From: Chryseosolibacter sp036402115
Lineage (GTDB): Bacteria; Bacteroidota; Bacteroidia; Cytophagales; Cyclobacteriaceae
Length of the DNA stretch: 64,000 nt
Assembly: GCA_036402115.1 (NCBI GenBank)
Contig: DASWTM010000021.1
Coordinates: 10,747-74,746, forward strand
Direction: 5' to 3'
The notes under the pieces are model-generated. The model saw only the letters and a list, made by a program, of their open reading frames with translations, searched no databases and had not been told where the DNA came from. Below, one piece after another: positions 24,145 to 32,616 of this stretch (the first letter of the stretch is position 1; each line of letters begins with the position of its first letter). A program made the translations under genes and the position numbers.

Positions 24145-25164
24145 CTAGTCCAGATCAGTCCATTGTATTTTGTGATCGGCTGGAAGCGATTTCTTTACTT
24201 TTTTTCCGGCTACACTTCTCATGTCAATCGGGGAAATGCCATCGCCAGGGCGCTTCATAATCAAATCTTTTTCGGTAAGAACCGCCCCCTCCTTTACGTC
24301 ATGCCTGAGGTGTATACTTCGTCTGGCAATCGTGATATTCTTCGACTCCGATGGTGTAGGCTGCTTGATGCCGTCACCCATGGCTTGCTCTATATTTCGG
24401 ATTGCTTTCACTACGTCTTTCAATTCCTGTGGTGAAAGCGAAGCAATATGGTCGGGACCTTCCATGCTTTTGTCGAGGGTGAAATGTTTTTCAATTACTT
24501 CAGCGCCCATCGCCACAGCAGCAATCGAAACTTCTATACCTTGTGTGTGATCAGAGTATCCAACGCTGACTCCAAATGCATCGCCAATGGTTTTCATCGC
24601 CCGCAGGTTTACATCATGGTAAGGAGTGGGGTAGTCCGTATTGCAGTGTAATACCGTAATTCGATCCCTGGAAATTCCGTTTTTCGTGAGAACGTTCAAA
24701 GCGAATTCGATCTCCCCAAGGCGCGCCATTCCAGTAGAGAGGATCACCTCGCGGTTGAATTTCGCGACTTTTTCAAGGTAGGGCAAATTTGTTATCTCAC
24801 CGGAAGGTATCTTAAAAATGTCCATCCCAAGTCCGTTGAGAAGATCCAGTGACACTTCGTCAAAGGCGGTAGAAAGGAACTTTATTCCAACCACAGCTTC
24901 ACAGTAGTGCTTAAGGTCTTTGTAGGCTTCAAGCGGAAGATGAATTTTTCTTGACATCTCAAGCTGCGATTCATGAGAGCCGGTGTTTTTACTTTGATAT
25001 TCGGCCTTTGGCGCTGCTGCGCTCATCACCAGTTCAGGTATAGCCGTTTGGAATTTCACGATGTCAGCGCCAGCTTCGAACGCAAGGTCTACCATCTTTT
25101 TTGCCAACTCAAAACTTCCGTTGTGATTCACCCCGGCCTCCGCAATGATCAATACTTTTTTCAT
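24145..25164 (-). CDS. legI: N-acetylneuraminate/legionaminate synthase (NeuB/LegI)
   Basis: A 339-residue enzyme condensing a 6-carbon N-acyl sugar with phosphoenolpyruvate to a nine-carbon 2-keto acid. The TIM barrel begins IIAEAGVNHNGSFELAKK and contains VKFQTA, FLSTAFDEVSLDLL, KIPSGEITNLPYLE, LHCNTDYPTP and GYSDHTQGIEV, all conserved in NeuB. A C-terminal SAF/antifreeze-like domain (about residues 280-339, SIHLRHDVKEGAVLTEKDL) completes the family architecture. With LegB/LegC/PtmE-like genes in the same operon, the product is more likely legionaminic acid than sialic acid. Confidence 0.93.
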   Translation of the reverse strand: MKKVLIIAEAGVNHNGSFELAKKMVDLAFEAGADIVKFQTAIPELVMSAAAPKAEYQSKNTGSHESQLEMSRKIHLPLEAYKDLKHYCEAVVGIKFLSTAFDEVSLDLLNGLGMDIFKIPSGEITNLPYLEKVAKFNREVILSTGMARLGEIEFALNVLTKNGISRDRITVLHCNTDYPTPYHDVNLRAMKTIGDAFGVSVGYSDHTQGIEVSIAAVAMGAEVIEKHFTLDKSMEGPDHIASLSPQELKDVVKAIRNIEQAMGDGIKQPTPSESKNITIARRSIHLRHDVKEGAVLTEKDLIMKRPGDGISPIDMRSVAGKKVKKSLPADHKIQWTDLD

Positions 25165-25168
25165 TCGT

Positions 25169-25486
25169 TTACTTTCTTAGTTTTTTACTGATTTGATCGG
25201 GAACGTTATCCCAGCCATTAAAACTGATGGCTCGATCATCGATCCACAGATCGCCCACCGGCTTGCCCATTACAAGTTGGTGAAAGTGCACATCATGACG
25301 TTTTAGCCAGTCTGCCGTCATTTCGTATTCCATCCATGTTCGGGCAGAATAAATGATAATGATATGCCCTTCGCTGAACAATCGGTTAACATTTTCGATC
25401 GCACCGGGCAACGGTTTCGCGAGTGAGCGACTATAGGTTTTTTCTTCTGTACAAATCGTGCCGTCCAGGTCGATAATAATTTGCAT
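25169..25486 (-). CDS. Small HAD-superfamily phosphatase-like protein
   Basis: A 105-residue minimal HAD-like protein. The N-terminal IIIDLDGTICTEE is motif I, with Asp6 as nucleophile and Asp8 as general acid. IIIYSARTWMEY supplies the Ser/Thr of motif II, and KPVGDLWIDDRAISF (about residues 75-89) gives the Lys and acidic residues of motifs III/IV. This capsule-type HAD occurs in polysaccharide clusters. In a nonulosonate operon it could remove the phosphate from the 9-phosphate sugar or from another intermediate, although LegI-type enzymes do not need it. It is wedged between neuB (4 bases) and the ATP-grasp gene (4 bases). Confidence 0.75.
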   Translation of the reverse strand: MQIIIDLDGTICTEEKTYSRSLAKPLPGAIENVNRLFSEGHIIIIYSARTWMEYEMTADWLKRHDVHFHQLVMGKPVGDLWIDDRAISFNGWDNVPDQISKKLRK

Positions 25487-25490
25487 TAGT

Positions 25491-26441
25491 TTAGGGATTA
25501 TACTCTCTGTAAAATTCAGTAAAACGTCTCACCATCAAAATATTTGATTTCCAGATGGAGTTTTCCTCCGCGAGGTTTTCACCAATCCAGTCCCTGATTA
25601 GCATTCCCGGGATATCCGCGCCCGCCCCGATTGAACACATAACCGCTCCTCCGAAACGAGGATTTACCTCCATAAGATAATTCGTTTTCGTTAGTTTATC
25701 CTGAATGAATTGAATTGTTAACGGTCCAATCAGACCGCTTTTCTCGATGAGTTGTCGTGAAAGATCAATGATGTTTTCATCGCGAACCGTTACCGACTTA
25801 ATGGATTCCCCGCCCAACACTTCGAGTCGTATGCGCGGAACAGCAACAATCATCTTACCGGTTCTCGCGCTGACATAGCAGTCCACGCTGTACTCGATGC
25901 CATCGATAAACTGCTGGAGATTGTATGCGCTTAGCGTATGCGTTGCCTTAAATTCTTCGAACGCCTTTTGATCGGGGAGCTTGCAAATGCCTACTGATGC
26001 CGAACCGTTCACCGGCTTTGCGATCATCGGAAAACGAATGTCCGCACCGGGAACCGGAATGTTATTTTTTAAAGCCCAATCGTAGGTGAGTTGTTTATGG
26101 AAGAAGATTGTGCAGAGATCAGTATCTGGCGTAGGTACAAAGCAGTTTGTTTTTGTGTACTTCTTAAAATTAGCGGCCACGACAGTGCCCGGATCAACGC
26201 TGGCCAACACGATATGGATGTTTTCTCGGATCACGGTTTCTTCAATGTGCTCCAGCACATCAGGTGCAGACCAGCGCTTGCCGATAATAATTTTTCCGAT
26301 AAATGAAATCGGTACATTCTTATCCATCTCATAGGAAAAGATTGAAACATTAAAACCATGTTCACGGCCACTCTGAATAAAACTCTCTGCGAGCGATACA
26401 CGCTTTGCCCCTCCGAGAAATAAAATATTTAATGGTTTCAT
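25491..26441 (-). CDS. ATP-grasp ligase in the nonulosonate operon
   Basis: A 316-residue ATP-grasp protein. It has an N-terminal pre-ATP-grasp Rossmann region (LNILFLGGAKRVSLAESFI), the ATP-binding segment FPMIAKPVNGSASVGICK (about residues 137-154), and the magnesium-binding end YLMEVNPRFGGAVM (about residues 262-275), as in carbamoyl-phosphate synthase-like ligases. Such enzymes form an amide or similar bond through an acyl phosphate. Its place between the CMP-sugar synthetase gene and the HAD gene, in an operon lacking a LegH acetyltransferase, suggests N-acylation of an amino sugar with an amino acid or organic acid. The operon position is seen; the reaction is inferred. Confidence 0.78.
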   Translation of the reverse strand: MKPLNILFLGGAKRVSLAESFIQSGREHGFNVSIFSYEMDKNVPISFIGKIIIGKRWSAPDVLEHIEETVIRENIHIVLASVDPGTVVAANFKKYTKTNCFVPTPDTDLCTIFFHKQLTYDWALKNNIPVPGADIRFPMIAKPVNGSASVGICKLPDQKAFEEFKATHTLSAYNLQQFIDGIEYSVDCYVSARTGKMIVAVPRIRLEVLGGESIKSVTVRDENIIDLSRQLIEKSGLIGPLTIQFIQDKLTKTNYLMEVNPRFGGAVMCSIGAGADIPGMLIRDWIGENLAEENSIWKSNILMVRRFTEFYREYNP

Positions 26442-26450
26442 CCTTTTCTA

Positions 26451-27158
26451 TCACTTTGTTGGTACTTCGTGCTTATGCAGACCATTCTCGATTATGGTTT
26501 TTGCGATCAACCAATCAAATTCGGTGTCGATGTCGATGGATCGAATTTCATCCATAACATACTTCCTGATTTTTGTGAACTGGTTAAAATTACTGTTGCG
26601 TATTGATTGTGCGTTTATGACATATACGGACCCGTTGTAAGCGTACACCTTCGGACTATCTTGCCTGCGGGTGAATTGGCTTGGCTTCGACAGCGTGAGA
26701 TACCCTTCACCGTTTTCTTCAAAGAGCGAGAAGTACGGATTCTTATCGGCTTCCTTAACGGATACAACCAGATCCAGCGCAGGTGAGAACAGGTGTTGCA
26801 TTTCGAGGATGTCTTGCTTTCTTCGGAATGGCGATGTCGGCTGAAGAAGAACAAGGCGATCGTAGTCCATGCCCTTATTTTTGTAATGGTCTAGAGCGTG
26901 CAGGATAACTTCTCGCGTGCCAGCGGTATCGCTCGCTAATTCTGCCGGGCGATTAAAAGGAACATTCAGCCCATAGTCCCGAGCAACCTTTATGATCTCC
27001 TCGCTGTCAGTTGATAAACAAATATGGTCATCCGTTGTGCAGGCTCTGGCGATGTCAATCGAGTATTCGAGCAGGGGCTTGCCGCTCAGCTCCTTAATAT
27101 TTTTCCCGGGTAAGCCTTTCGATCCACCACGGGCCGGGATTATGAATAGGGTAGACAT
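26451..27158 (-). CDS. legF: CMP-nonulosonate (legionaminate/sialate) cytidylyltransferase
   Basis: A 235-residue nucleotidyltransferase that activates a nonulosonic acid with CTP. FIIPARGGSKGLPGKNIKELSGKPLLEYSI is the classical N-terminal nucleotide-binding motif of NeuA/LegF/PtmB. LLQPTSPFRRKQDI and DSEEIIKVARDYG are also conserved, and SIDIDTEFDWLIAK closes the fold. It supplies the donor for the nonulosonate transferase. The gene overlaps the stop of the PtmE-like gene by one base (TAATG), so translation is coupled. Confidence 0.92.
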   Translation of the reverse strand: MSTLFIIPARGGSKGLPGKNIKELSGKPLLEYSIDIARACTTDDHICLSTDSEEIIKVARDYGLNVPFNRPAELASDTAGTREVILHALDHYKNKGMDYDRLVLLQPTSPFRRKQDILEMQHLFSPALDLVVSVKEADKNPYFSLFEENGEGYLTLSKPSQFTRRQDSPKVYAYNGSVYVINAQSIRNSNFNQFTKIRKYVMDEIRSIDIDTEFDWLIAKTIIENGLHKHEVPTK

Positions 27159-28201
27159 TAAAATTTTATATGTTGAATGTCTTCTTGCGCTTTTTGAAAA
27201 TCATCCGGCTTCCCAATATCGAGCCAATAACAATACAAGGGGTAGGTGATAACTTTTTTGCCTTTGGTGATCAGGTAATCCATCAGGTCCGTAGCGTTGT
27301 AATGCTTTCCTTTTGGAATGAAGTCGAGTACTTCTCGTTTAAAAAGATAGATCCCACCGTTCGAGTAATACGTGTAAGTGGGTTTCTCCTTAAATCCCAC
27401 AATATTGTCCTGGCTGGTTTCCAAGACAGCATAGGGAATTTTTACCTGGTATGGGATGGTAGCAACGGCCATGTCTGCATTCTTGTTTTTGAACTCAAGA
27501 AAAAAATCTTCGTAATCGACATTCGTTAGAAGGTCTGAGTTCATGACGAGCACTTGATCATGTTTAAACGAACCAATCAATGACACAGAGCCGATCGTGC
27601 CGAGTGGCTCATCCTGCTCTTCGATGTAGTGAATGCGAATGTCTTTTTCGGCTCCGTTGCCCAATGTTGCTTTAATCTGCTCTGCCAGGTATTTGATGGT
27701 GATATAAAAGTTCTCTACACCAAAGAGTGCAAGCCGGTCGATGTTGTGATTAATAATTGCTTTATCTCCAATCTTCAACAGCGGCTTGGGTGTGGTTTGT
27801 GTCATTGGCCGCAAACGCGCGCCTTCTCCTCCTGCCATGATTACGGCATCGAGCGGAAGGTATGTCCTGACTTTCTGAAGGTTGATCAACTTTGTGATTT
27901 TTCCAGAATTGTCAAGCACGGGAACTAGCTTGATAAGCCGTTCACGGATCGCTTTCAATTCTTCGAACCGGAAATCACCCTTTAATGCCACGAAGTCAAC
28001 ATGCATTACGTTCTTCACGCGGTCTCCCAGTGTGATGCCCTTGAGCATCCCCCTGCGAATATCTCCGTCTGTGATCGTTCCTAAAAGCCTTCCGCTGTCG
28101 TCAATGACGAAGAGTGTCAAATCGCTTCCAAGGATATTCAGGCGTTCAAGCGCTGACTTGATGGAATCTTCGGGGTGAATAAAATGCTTACCAGCATTCA
28201 T
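27158..28201 (-). CDS. ptmE: CBS-domain sugar-phosphate nucleotidyltransferase, PtmE-like
   Basis: A 347-residue protein with two N-terminal CBS motifs (about residues 8-115, TLFVIDDSGRLLGTITDGDIRRGML) joined to a nucleotidyltransferase domain: DAVIMAGGEGARLRPMTQTTPKPLLKIG (about residues 118-145), VMNSDLLTN with the metal Asp, and EKPTYTYYSNGGIYLF. This is the architecture of Campylobacter PtmE, the glucosamine-1-phosphate guanylyltransferase that opens the GDP-linked legionaminic acid pathway. CBS domains often bind adenylates and may regulate flux. Its company (LegB, LegC, NeuB, NeuC, NeuA) supports a GDP-based route. Guanylyl specificity is not proven by sequence. Confidence 0.85.
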   Translation of the reverse strand: MNAGKHFIHPEDSIKSALERLNILGSDLTLFVIDDSGRLLGTITDGDIRRGMLKGITLGDRVKNVMHVDFVALKGDFRFEELKAIRERLIKLVPVLDNSGKITKLINLQKVRTYLPLDAVIMAGGEGARLRPMTQTTPKPLLKIGDKAIINHNIDRLALFGVENFYITIKYLAEQIKATLGNGAEKDIRIHYIEEQDEPLGTIGSVSLIGSFKHDQVLVMNSDLLTNVDYEDFFLEFKNKNADMAVATIPYQVKIPYAVLETSQDNIVGFKEKPTYTYYSNGGIYLFKREVLDFIPKGKHYNATDLMDYLITKGKKVITYPLYCYWLDIGKPDDFQKAQEDIQHIKF

Positions 28202-28221
28202 AGTGAGTTATTGTTCTATTT

Positions 28222-29376
28222 TTATGCTTGTGCTCGTACCATCGGGCTACTGGGGATGTTCACCAGCCGGTTTTCAATCTCCTCGGCAGTAGTTAAGTCA
28301 CCAGCGAAACTAGCGGAAAACATTTCCAACTTGTGCATCAGCCTCCAACAAGGGCGTGTCATTACACCACGCTCATTGGTATAGGCAAGAAACTGATCGC
28401 GCTGTTCTTTGTTGTCCAGCAATATTGCGTTTAGCCAATAGTTTGATTCAGAACCGGATGGCTGTTCAATAAACCGGATCCCTGAGGTGCTGAAAAATGC
28501 TTTATAACGTGTTGCTAGTGTACGTTTGCTTTCAAGAAAGGCATTAAGCTGTTCCATTTGGGCACAGGCCATGGCAGCATTCAAATTCGGGAGACGGTAG
28601 TTGTATCCGACATGGTCGTGAACAAATTCCCATGCGTGGGGCTTTTTTGCTTGAGTTGTCAGGTGTTTTCCAAGTTTGCCCAGCGTTTCGTCATTCGTCA
28701 CCACCATGCCACCGCCACCGCAGGTGATCGTTTTGTTTCCGTTAAAACTATAGACACCGAGCAAACCAAGAGTGCCTGTCATCTGGGAATGATATGTACT
28801 TCCCAGCGATTCGGCTGCATCCTCAACAACAGGTAACTGAAATTTTCCGCATACTTCCAACAACTCCTTCATTCGTGCAGGATGACCGAACGTATGCATC
28901 GGAACGCATGCTGTAATCTTTCGCCTGGATACCTTGTGAATCAACTGTCCTTTTTCAACATCGGCATGCACTTCAAGGAATGCCTGCAAATGCTTCGCAG
29001 ACAAACTTAATGTGTCCTCGTCAACATCGACAAATAGAGGGTCAGCGTGACAATATCGAATCGCGTTGCATGTCGCAATAAACGTTAATGGCTGAGTGAT
29101 CACAAGGTCGCCCGGTTTTACACCGGCTAGTTGCAAAGCAATATGCAGCGCAGCCGAACCGTTTACTGTTGCAACCGCGTACTTCGCGCCCGTATATTGT
29201 CTGATCGATGCTTCAAACTCGTCAACAAACTTCCCGACTGAGGAAACGTAGGTCGAATTAATTGCCTCCAGTACATATTTTCTTTCGTTCCCGACAAACA
29301 GTGGAGCATGGAGCGGAACAAAGCCCTCCTTTTCCCCATAGTACGATCGGACGAAGTCTATGAATTGATCAAACAT
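28222..29376 (-). CDS. legC: LegC-type 4-aminotransferase (DegT family)
   Basis: A 384-residue PLP aminotransferase. VPLHAPLFVGNERKYVLEAI and TYVSSVGKFVDEFE at the N-terminus and the long insertion LEVHADVEKGQLIHKVSRRKI before CVPMHTFGHPARM are the marks of LegC. LegC converts the 4-keto-6-deoxy NDP-HexNAc made by LegB to the 4-amino sugar. The PLP lysine is Lys215 in SFNGNKTITCGGGGM. The ATG at 29376 (MFDQFIDFVR) overlaps the legB stop by 8 bases and is preferred to an upstream frame extension that would read through legB. Confidence 0.9.
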   Translation of the reverse strand: MFDQFIDFVRSYYGEKEGFVPLHAPLFVGNERKYVLEAINSTYVSSVGKFVDEFEASIRQYTGAKYAVATVNGSAALHIALQLAGVKPGDLVITQPLTFIATCNAIRYCHADPLFVDVDEDTLSLSAKHLQAFLEVHADVEKGQLIHKVSRRKITACVPMHTFGHPARMKELLEVCGKFQLPVVEDAAESLGSTYHSQMTGTLGLLGVYSFNGNKTITCGGGGMVVTNDETLGKLGKHLTTQAKKPHAWEFVHDHVGYNYRLPNLNAAMACAQMEQLNAFLESKRTLATRYKAFFSTSGIRFIEQPSGSESNYWLNAILLDNKEQRDQFLAYTNERGVMTRPCWRLMHKLEMFSASFAGDLTTAEEIENRLVNIPSSPMVRAQA

Positions 29377-30367
29377 TATAGATTGTTGATTTATAATTTG
29401 CCAGATTCTTCGGATTCTTAAACCACTCAATTGTTTTGTCGAGACCTGAATCTAGTGAGTGGCTCGGGGTCCAGCCCGTTAGTCGTTTTATCTTTTCATT
29501 TGAGCCGAACAATCGTTCAACTTCGCTTTTCTCCGGCCGAAGGCGCGCCTCATCTTCAATGATTTTTGCTGCCGGGTTAATTCGTTGAATAAGTTTTTGC
29601 GCAAGCTCCCCTATTGATATTTCAGAACAAGTTGCAATGTTAACCTCTTCGCCAATTGTGTTCTCTGATTTGGCGATAGCAATGAATCCTTCGGCTGTGT
29701 CCTTCACGAACAGGAGATCGCGTGTCGGGTGAGTTGCACCAAGCTTGATTTCGCGGTGATTGTTTAGTAGCTGGCTAATAATTGTTGGAATAACAGCGCG
29801 CGCAGACTGGCGTGGTCCATAGGTGTTAAACGGCCTTACGATCGTCAAAGGAAGATTGAAGCTTCTAAAAAAAGATTCTGCAATGTAGTCCGCACCAATC
29901 TTGGTTGCTGAATATGGCGACTGTCCTTGCTTTGGATGTTCTTCTGTTATGGGCACAAAGCGCGCAGTCCCGTAGACTTCCGAAGTCGAAGTAACGAGGA
30001 TGCGGCCCACCTTATAATCTCTGGCAGCTTGAAGTATGTTTAAAGTTCCTTTTACGTTGGTATCAACATAACTTTCCGGGGAGTAATAACTGTAAGGAAT
30101 TGCGATTAAGGCTGCGAGGTGAAATACGACTTCAGCGTCCTGCATGGCGGTCCGCACGCTACCGGCATCACGGATGTCGCCTGTTATGATTTTTAGTTTT
30201 GCTTTGAGATCCTCAGGGAAACTATCAATCCAGCCCCAGGAATTGAATGAGTTGTAATAGCAAAAGGCAGTAACGTCAGCGTTTTGATTGATTAATGCCT
30301 CAACCAGGTGGCTGCCGATGAAACCGTCAGCTCCGGTAACGAGGACCTTCTTTCCAGATAACTCCAT
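29369..30367 (-). CDS. legB: LegB-type NDP-HexNAc 4,6-dehydratase
   Basis: A 332-residue extended short-chain dehydrogenase/dehydratase that makes the 4-keto-6-deoxy intermediate of the legionaminic acid route. VLVTGADGFIGSHLVE binds NAD(P). TSTSEVYGTARFVPITEEHP holds the catalytic Thr/Ser-Glu, and SPYSATKIGADYIAES has Tyr152 and Lys156. IAIPYSYYSPESYVDTNVKGTLNIL and RPFNTYGPRQSARAVIPT are conserved in LegB. It is the first gene of the minus-strand operon running legB-legC-ptmE-legF-ATPgrasp-HAD-legI-legG. Confidence 0.92.
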   Translation of the reverse strand: MELSGKKVLVTGADGFIGSHLVEALINQNADVTAFCYYNSFNSWGWIDSFPEDLKAKLKIITGDIRDAGSVRTAMQDAEVVFHLAALIAIPYSYYSPESYVDTNVKGTLNILQAARDYKVGRILVTSTSEVYGTARFVPITEEHPKQGQSPYSATKIGADYIAESFFRSFNLPLTIVRPFNTYGPRQSARAVIPTIISQLLNNHREIKLGATHPTRDLLFVKDTAEGFIAIAKSENTIGEEVNIATCSEISIGELAQKLIQRINPAAKIIEDEARLRPEKSEVERLFGSNEKIKRLTGWTPSHSLDSGLDKTIEWFKNPKNLANYKSTIYNV

Positions 30368-30392
30368 GCTTTGTTATGGCTAATTTAAGGGG

Positions 30393-30400
30393 CAAAAGTA
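30393..30400 (-). promoter_or_regulatory. -7 box for the legB operon
   Basis: On the minus strand TACTTTTG matches TAnnTTTG, 25 bases upstream of the legB ATG, in a 73-base gap between the second polymerase gene and legB. No clear -33 TTG is found at 17-23 bases. Probably the operon promoter, although read-through from the polymerase gene is possible. Confidence 0.4.
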
Positions 30401-30440
30401 TGATTATCTTGTTTATTCTCATAAGAGTGGCCGATCAATA

Positions 30441-31613
30441 TCAGGTTGCAATGGCGGTTGAACCCGTCTCCTCTTGCGCTTGTCGAGACCTTATTTCAGT
30501 CTTGTTTAGGTAATAACCAAGTAAGAAGGCGAATAAGAAACTGCCGTGTCCTAATTTGAAAGTTTCATGGAAGAAGCCGTACACAATGATTCCGATCAGT
30601 CCGTAAAAAACACCACGGTTATACCGAGCATAAAAACGAGTCATTCTATACAACACGAACAAATACAGGCTAAAACCAATCAGTCCCGTGCGCAACAACA
30701 CATCGTTATACTGGCTATGAGCTGAAGCCCCCGTGGCACTGTACTCATCGTAAAGCAGGTAGAGCCCGGCATAGCTGCTGCCAAAAAGTGGATGAGATTT
30801 GATGTAGGCAAGCACTTGTTTCAGAACATAAATCCGGTATCCTTCCGATGAGGATTTATTGCTGAGATCATACGTTTTTGTGTTCGCGGTGTACTGAGCA
30901 AAGAAATCTGCGATCTCGCCTATTACCGTGTCTTTAAAGACCACCAACATGGCGATTCCGAACAAGAACCCGAGTAATATATATTTCACTTTGATCCTTC
31001 GGAAATCGAGAATGAGCAGCACAAAGAAAGCAGCCCCGAACCCCACCAGTGTTGATCGGGAAAAGGTAAGGATGATGCCGATCCCTAGGATCGCCAGGTA
31101 GGTTAATCGCTTAAGTTGAAGGTAATCTTCCTCATAAAGCACCAGGAAAAACGCGAGAATAATGACGAAACCAAATCGTTGTGATCCAATTTCATTTTTC
31201 ATCATAAAAAAGTCACCAGCATAACCCAGGGTTGCCAACTGGTAAATGCTCAATAGCGAGTAGGAGAGAGATACCAGGATGACCGCCTGTTTAAAGGTCT
31301 TGAAGTGAACATCTTCAAGTCGGACAAAAGCGAACAGCAGCGGGAAGATGAAAACCAGGTAACTGGCAAAGCTTCGGATAAAGTAGTAAAAATCGTGTGT
31401 GAAAAACTGGAAAATACCTGCGAGCAAAACGACTGTATAAACCGTAAGCAACATAAGCCCTCCCCGGCTTTGACGCAATTGTGTAAAAGGGAGAAGAAAG
31501 ATGAGAATGTAAAAGTAGTTGCTGCTGATCCCAGACGCGCCAACTTCAATAGCAAACGGCACTACCGAAAAGACAAACAAAAGGAAAAGAGCAGCTTTTT
31601 TAAACAGGCGCAC
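30441..31613 (-). CDS. Second O-antigen polymerase/ligase family protein
   Basis: A 390-residue polytopic membrane protein with 10-12 helices. The large periplasmic loop (about residues 235-310) contains EGYRIYVLKQVLAYIKSHPLFGSSYAG and ends in GASAHSQYNDVLLRTGLIG, the O-antigen ligase family signature with its conserved His. RFGFVIILAFFLVLYEED and ILTFSRSTLVGFGAA (the R-x3-G helix) are also typical. With a similar protein at 14240, the locus probably has one Wzy and one WaaL-like ligase, or two glycan systems. It is 73 bases upstream of legB on the same strand. Confidence 0.8.
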   Translation of the reverse strand: MRLFKKAALFLLFVFSVVPFAIEVGASGISSNYFYILIFLLPFTQLRQSRGGLMLLTVYTVVLLAGIFQFFTHDFYYFIRSFASYLVFIFPLLFAFVRLEDVHFKTFKQAVILVSLSYSLLSIYQLATLGYAGDFFMMKNEIGSQRFGFVIILAFFLVLYEEDYLQLKRLTYLAILGIGIILTFSRSTLVGFGAAFFVLLILDFRRIKVKYILLGFLFGIAMLVVFKDTVIGEIADFFAQYTANTKTYDLSNKSSSEGYRIYVLKQVLAYIKSHPLFGSSYAGLYLLYDEYSATGASAHSQYNDVLLRTGLIGFSLYLFVLYRMTRFYARYNRGVFYGLIGIIVYGFFHETFKLGHGSFLFAFLLGYYLNKTEIRSRQAQEETGSTAIAT

Positions 31614-31696
31614 GGTATGCTAATTTCCCGGCAAGTTATGCCAAAGATGTGACATGAAGGCAGAAGTGTGCGGCCGGAAGCATGCTGAATTTCTTA

Positions 31697-31726
31697 TTTG
31701 TTGTTTTTTATTTTTGATTATTTTTG
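31697..31726 (+). promoter_or_regulatory. Promoter of the 31805-41069 gene run
   Basis: TTTG at 31697-31700 (-33) and TATTTTTG at 31719-31726 (-7, TAnnTTTG) are 18 bases apart, in the divergent 191-base gap between the minus-strand polymerase and the plus-strand GT2. The predicted leader is about 73 bases. A second TATTTTTG ten bases upstream (31709-31716) overlaps it. Motif-based. Confidence 0.5.
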
Positions 31727-31804
31727 CCGGTTATAAATTTTAAAGACCAGGCATTTTCGTTGATCGCAACATGCAATCTTTTGACTGCCGACTAATCTCT
31801 TGTA

Positions 31805-32593
31805 ATGGAAAAAATCAGTCTTATTACTGTCTGTTATAATAGTTCGGCTACTATCCGCGAAACTTTAGACTCTGTTCTATCTCAGGACTATCCCAATATC
31901 GAATACATCGTGCTGGACGGAGGATCGAATGATGGCACGCAGGAAATCATAAAAGAATATGCTGACAGGATCTCCGTTTTCAAGTCTGAAAAAGATAAAG
32001 GGCTATACGATGCGATGAACAAAGCCATTGATTTAACAACGGGCTCGATCGTAGGTATACTTAATTCGGACGATCTGTATTTTGATTCAAGCATCATTAG
32101 CCGCGTTATGCGTGAATTCGAGGGAGCCGATGTAGCCTGTGTTTTTGGTGACCTTACTTACTTTAAGACCGGAGAAGAACATAAAGTTGTCCGTACCTAT
32201 AATGGCAGTCACTTTAAGCCTCAGTGGCTTAAGTTCGGCATACTTCCTCCGCATCCGACTTTTTTTGTGAGGCGTACTGCATATGAAAAATATGGAAAAT
32301 TCGATCTCCAGTTCAGATACGCAGCTGATTTCGACCTGATGGCCAGGTTTCTATACGTAAATTCTCTTCCCTATAAATACCTTCCGATCACCATGGTGAG
32401 AATGCGATTGGGCGGCATCAGCACCGGAAGCCTCTCACGCATTGTAGACATTAACAAAGAAGCACTTGCTTCGTGTCGAAAAAACGGTATCAAAACCAAC
32501 TTCTTCCTCTTCCATTTTAAATATCTTTGGAAACTTTTGCAGGTAAAGAGTTTCTCCGCGCTGATTAATAAAAAGGAGAAGGAGAAACAGTAA
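31805..32593 (+). CDS. Glycosyltransferase family 2
   Basis: A 262-residue GT-A glycosyltransferase. ISLITVCYNSSATIRETLDSVLSQDYPNIEYIVLDGGSNDGT is the canonical N-terminal UDP-sugar-binding block, GILNSDDLYFDSSI carries the SDD metal-binding motif, and PPHPTFFVRRTAYEKYGKFD is the acceptor-side block. WcaA/WbbD-like enzymes of this kind build O-antigen repeat units in the cytoplasm. There is no transmembrane segment. It is the first gene of a plus-strand run. Sugar specificity is unknown. Confidence 0.88.
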   Translation: MEKISLITVCYNSSATIRETLDSVLSQDYPNIEYIVLDGGSNDGTQEIIKEYADRISVFKSEKDKGLYDAMNKAIDLTTGSIVGILNSDDLYFDSSIISRVMREFEGADVACVFGDLTYFKTGEEHKVVRTYNGSHFKPQWLKFGILPPHPTFFVRRTAYEKYGKFDLQFRYAADFDLMARFLYVNSLPYKYLPITMVRMRLGGISTGSLSRIVDINKEALASCRKNGIKTNFFLFHFKYLWKLLQVKSFSALINKKEKEKQ

Positions 32594-32616
32594 ATTAGAA
32601 GTTTAACTCATTAGCT

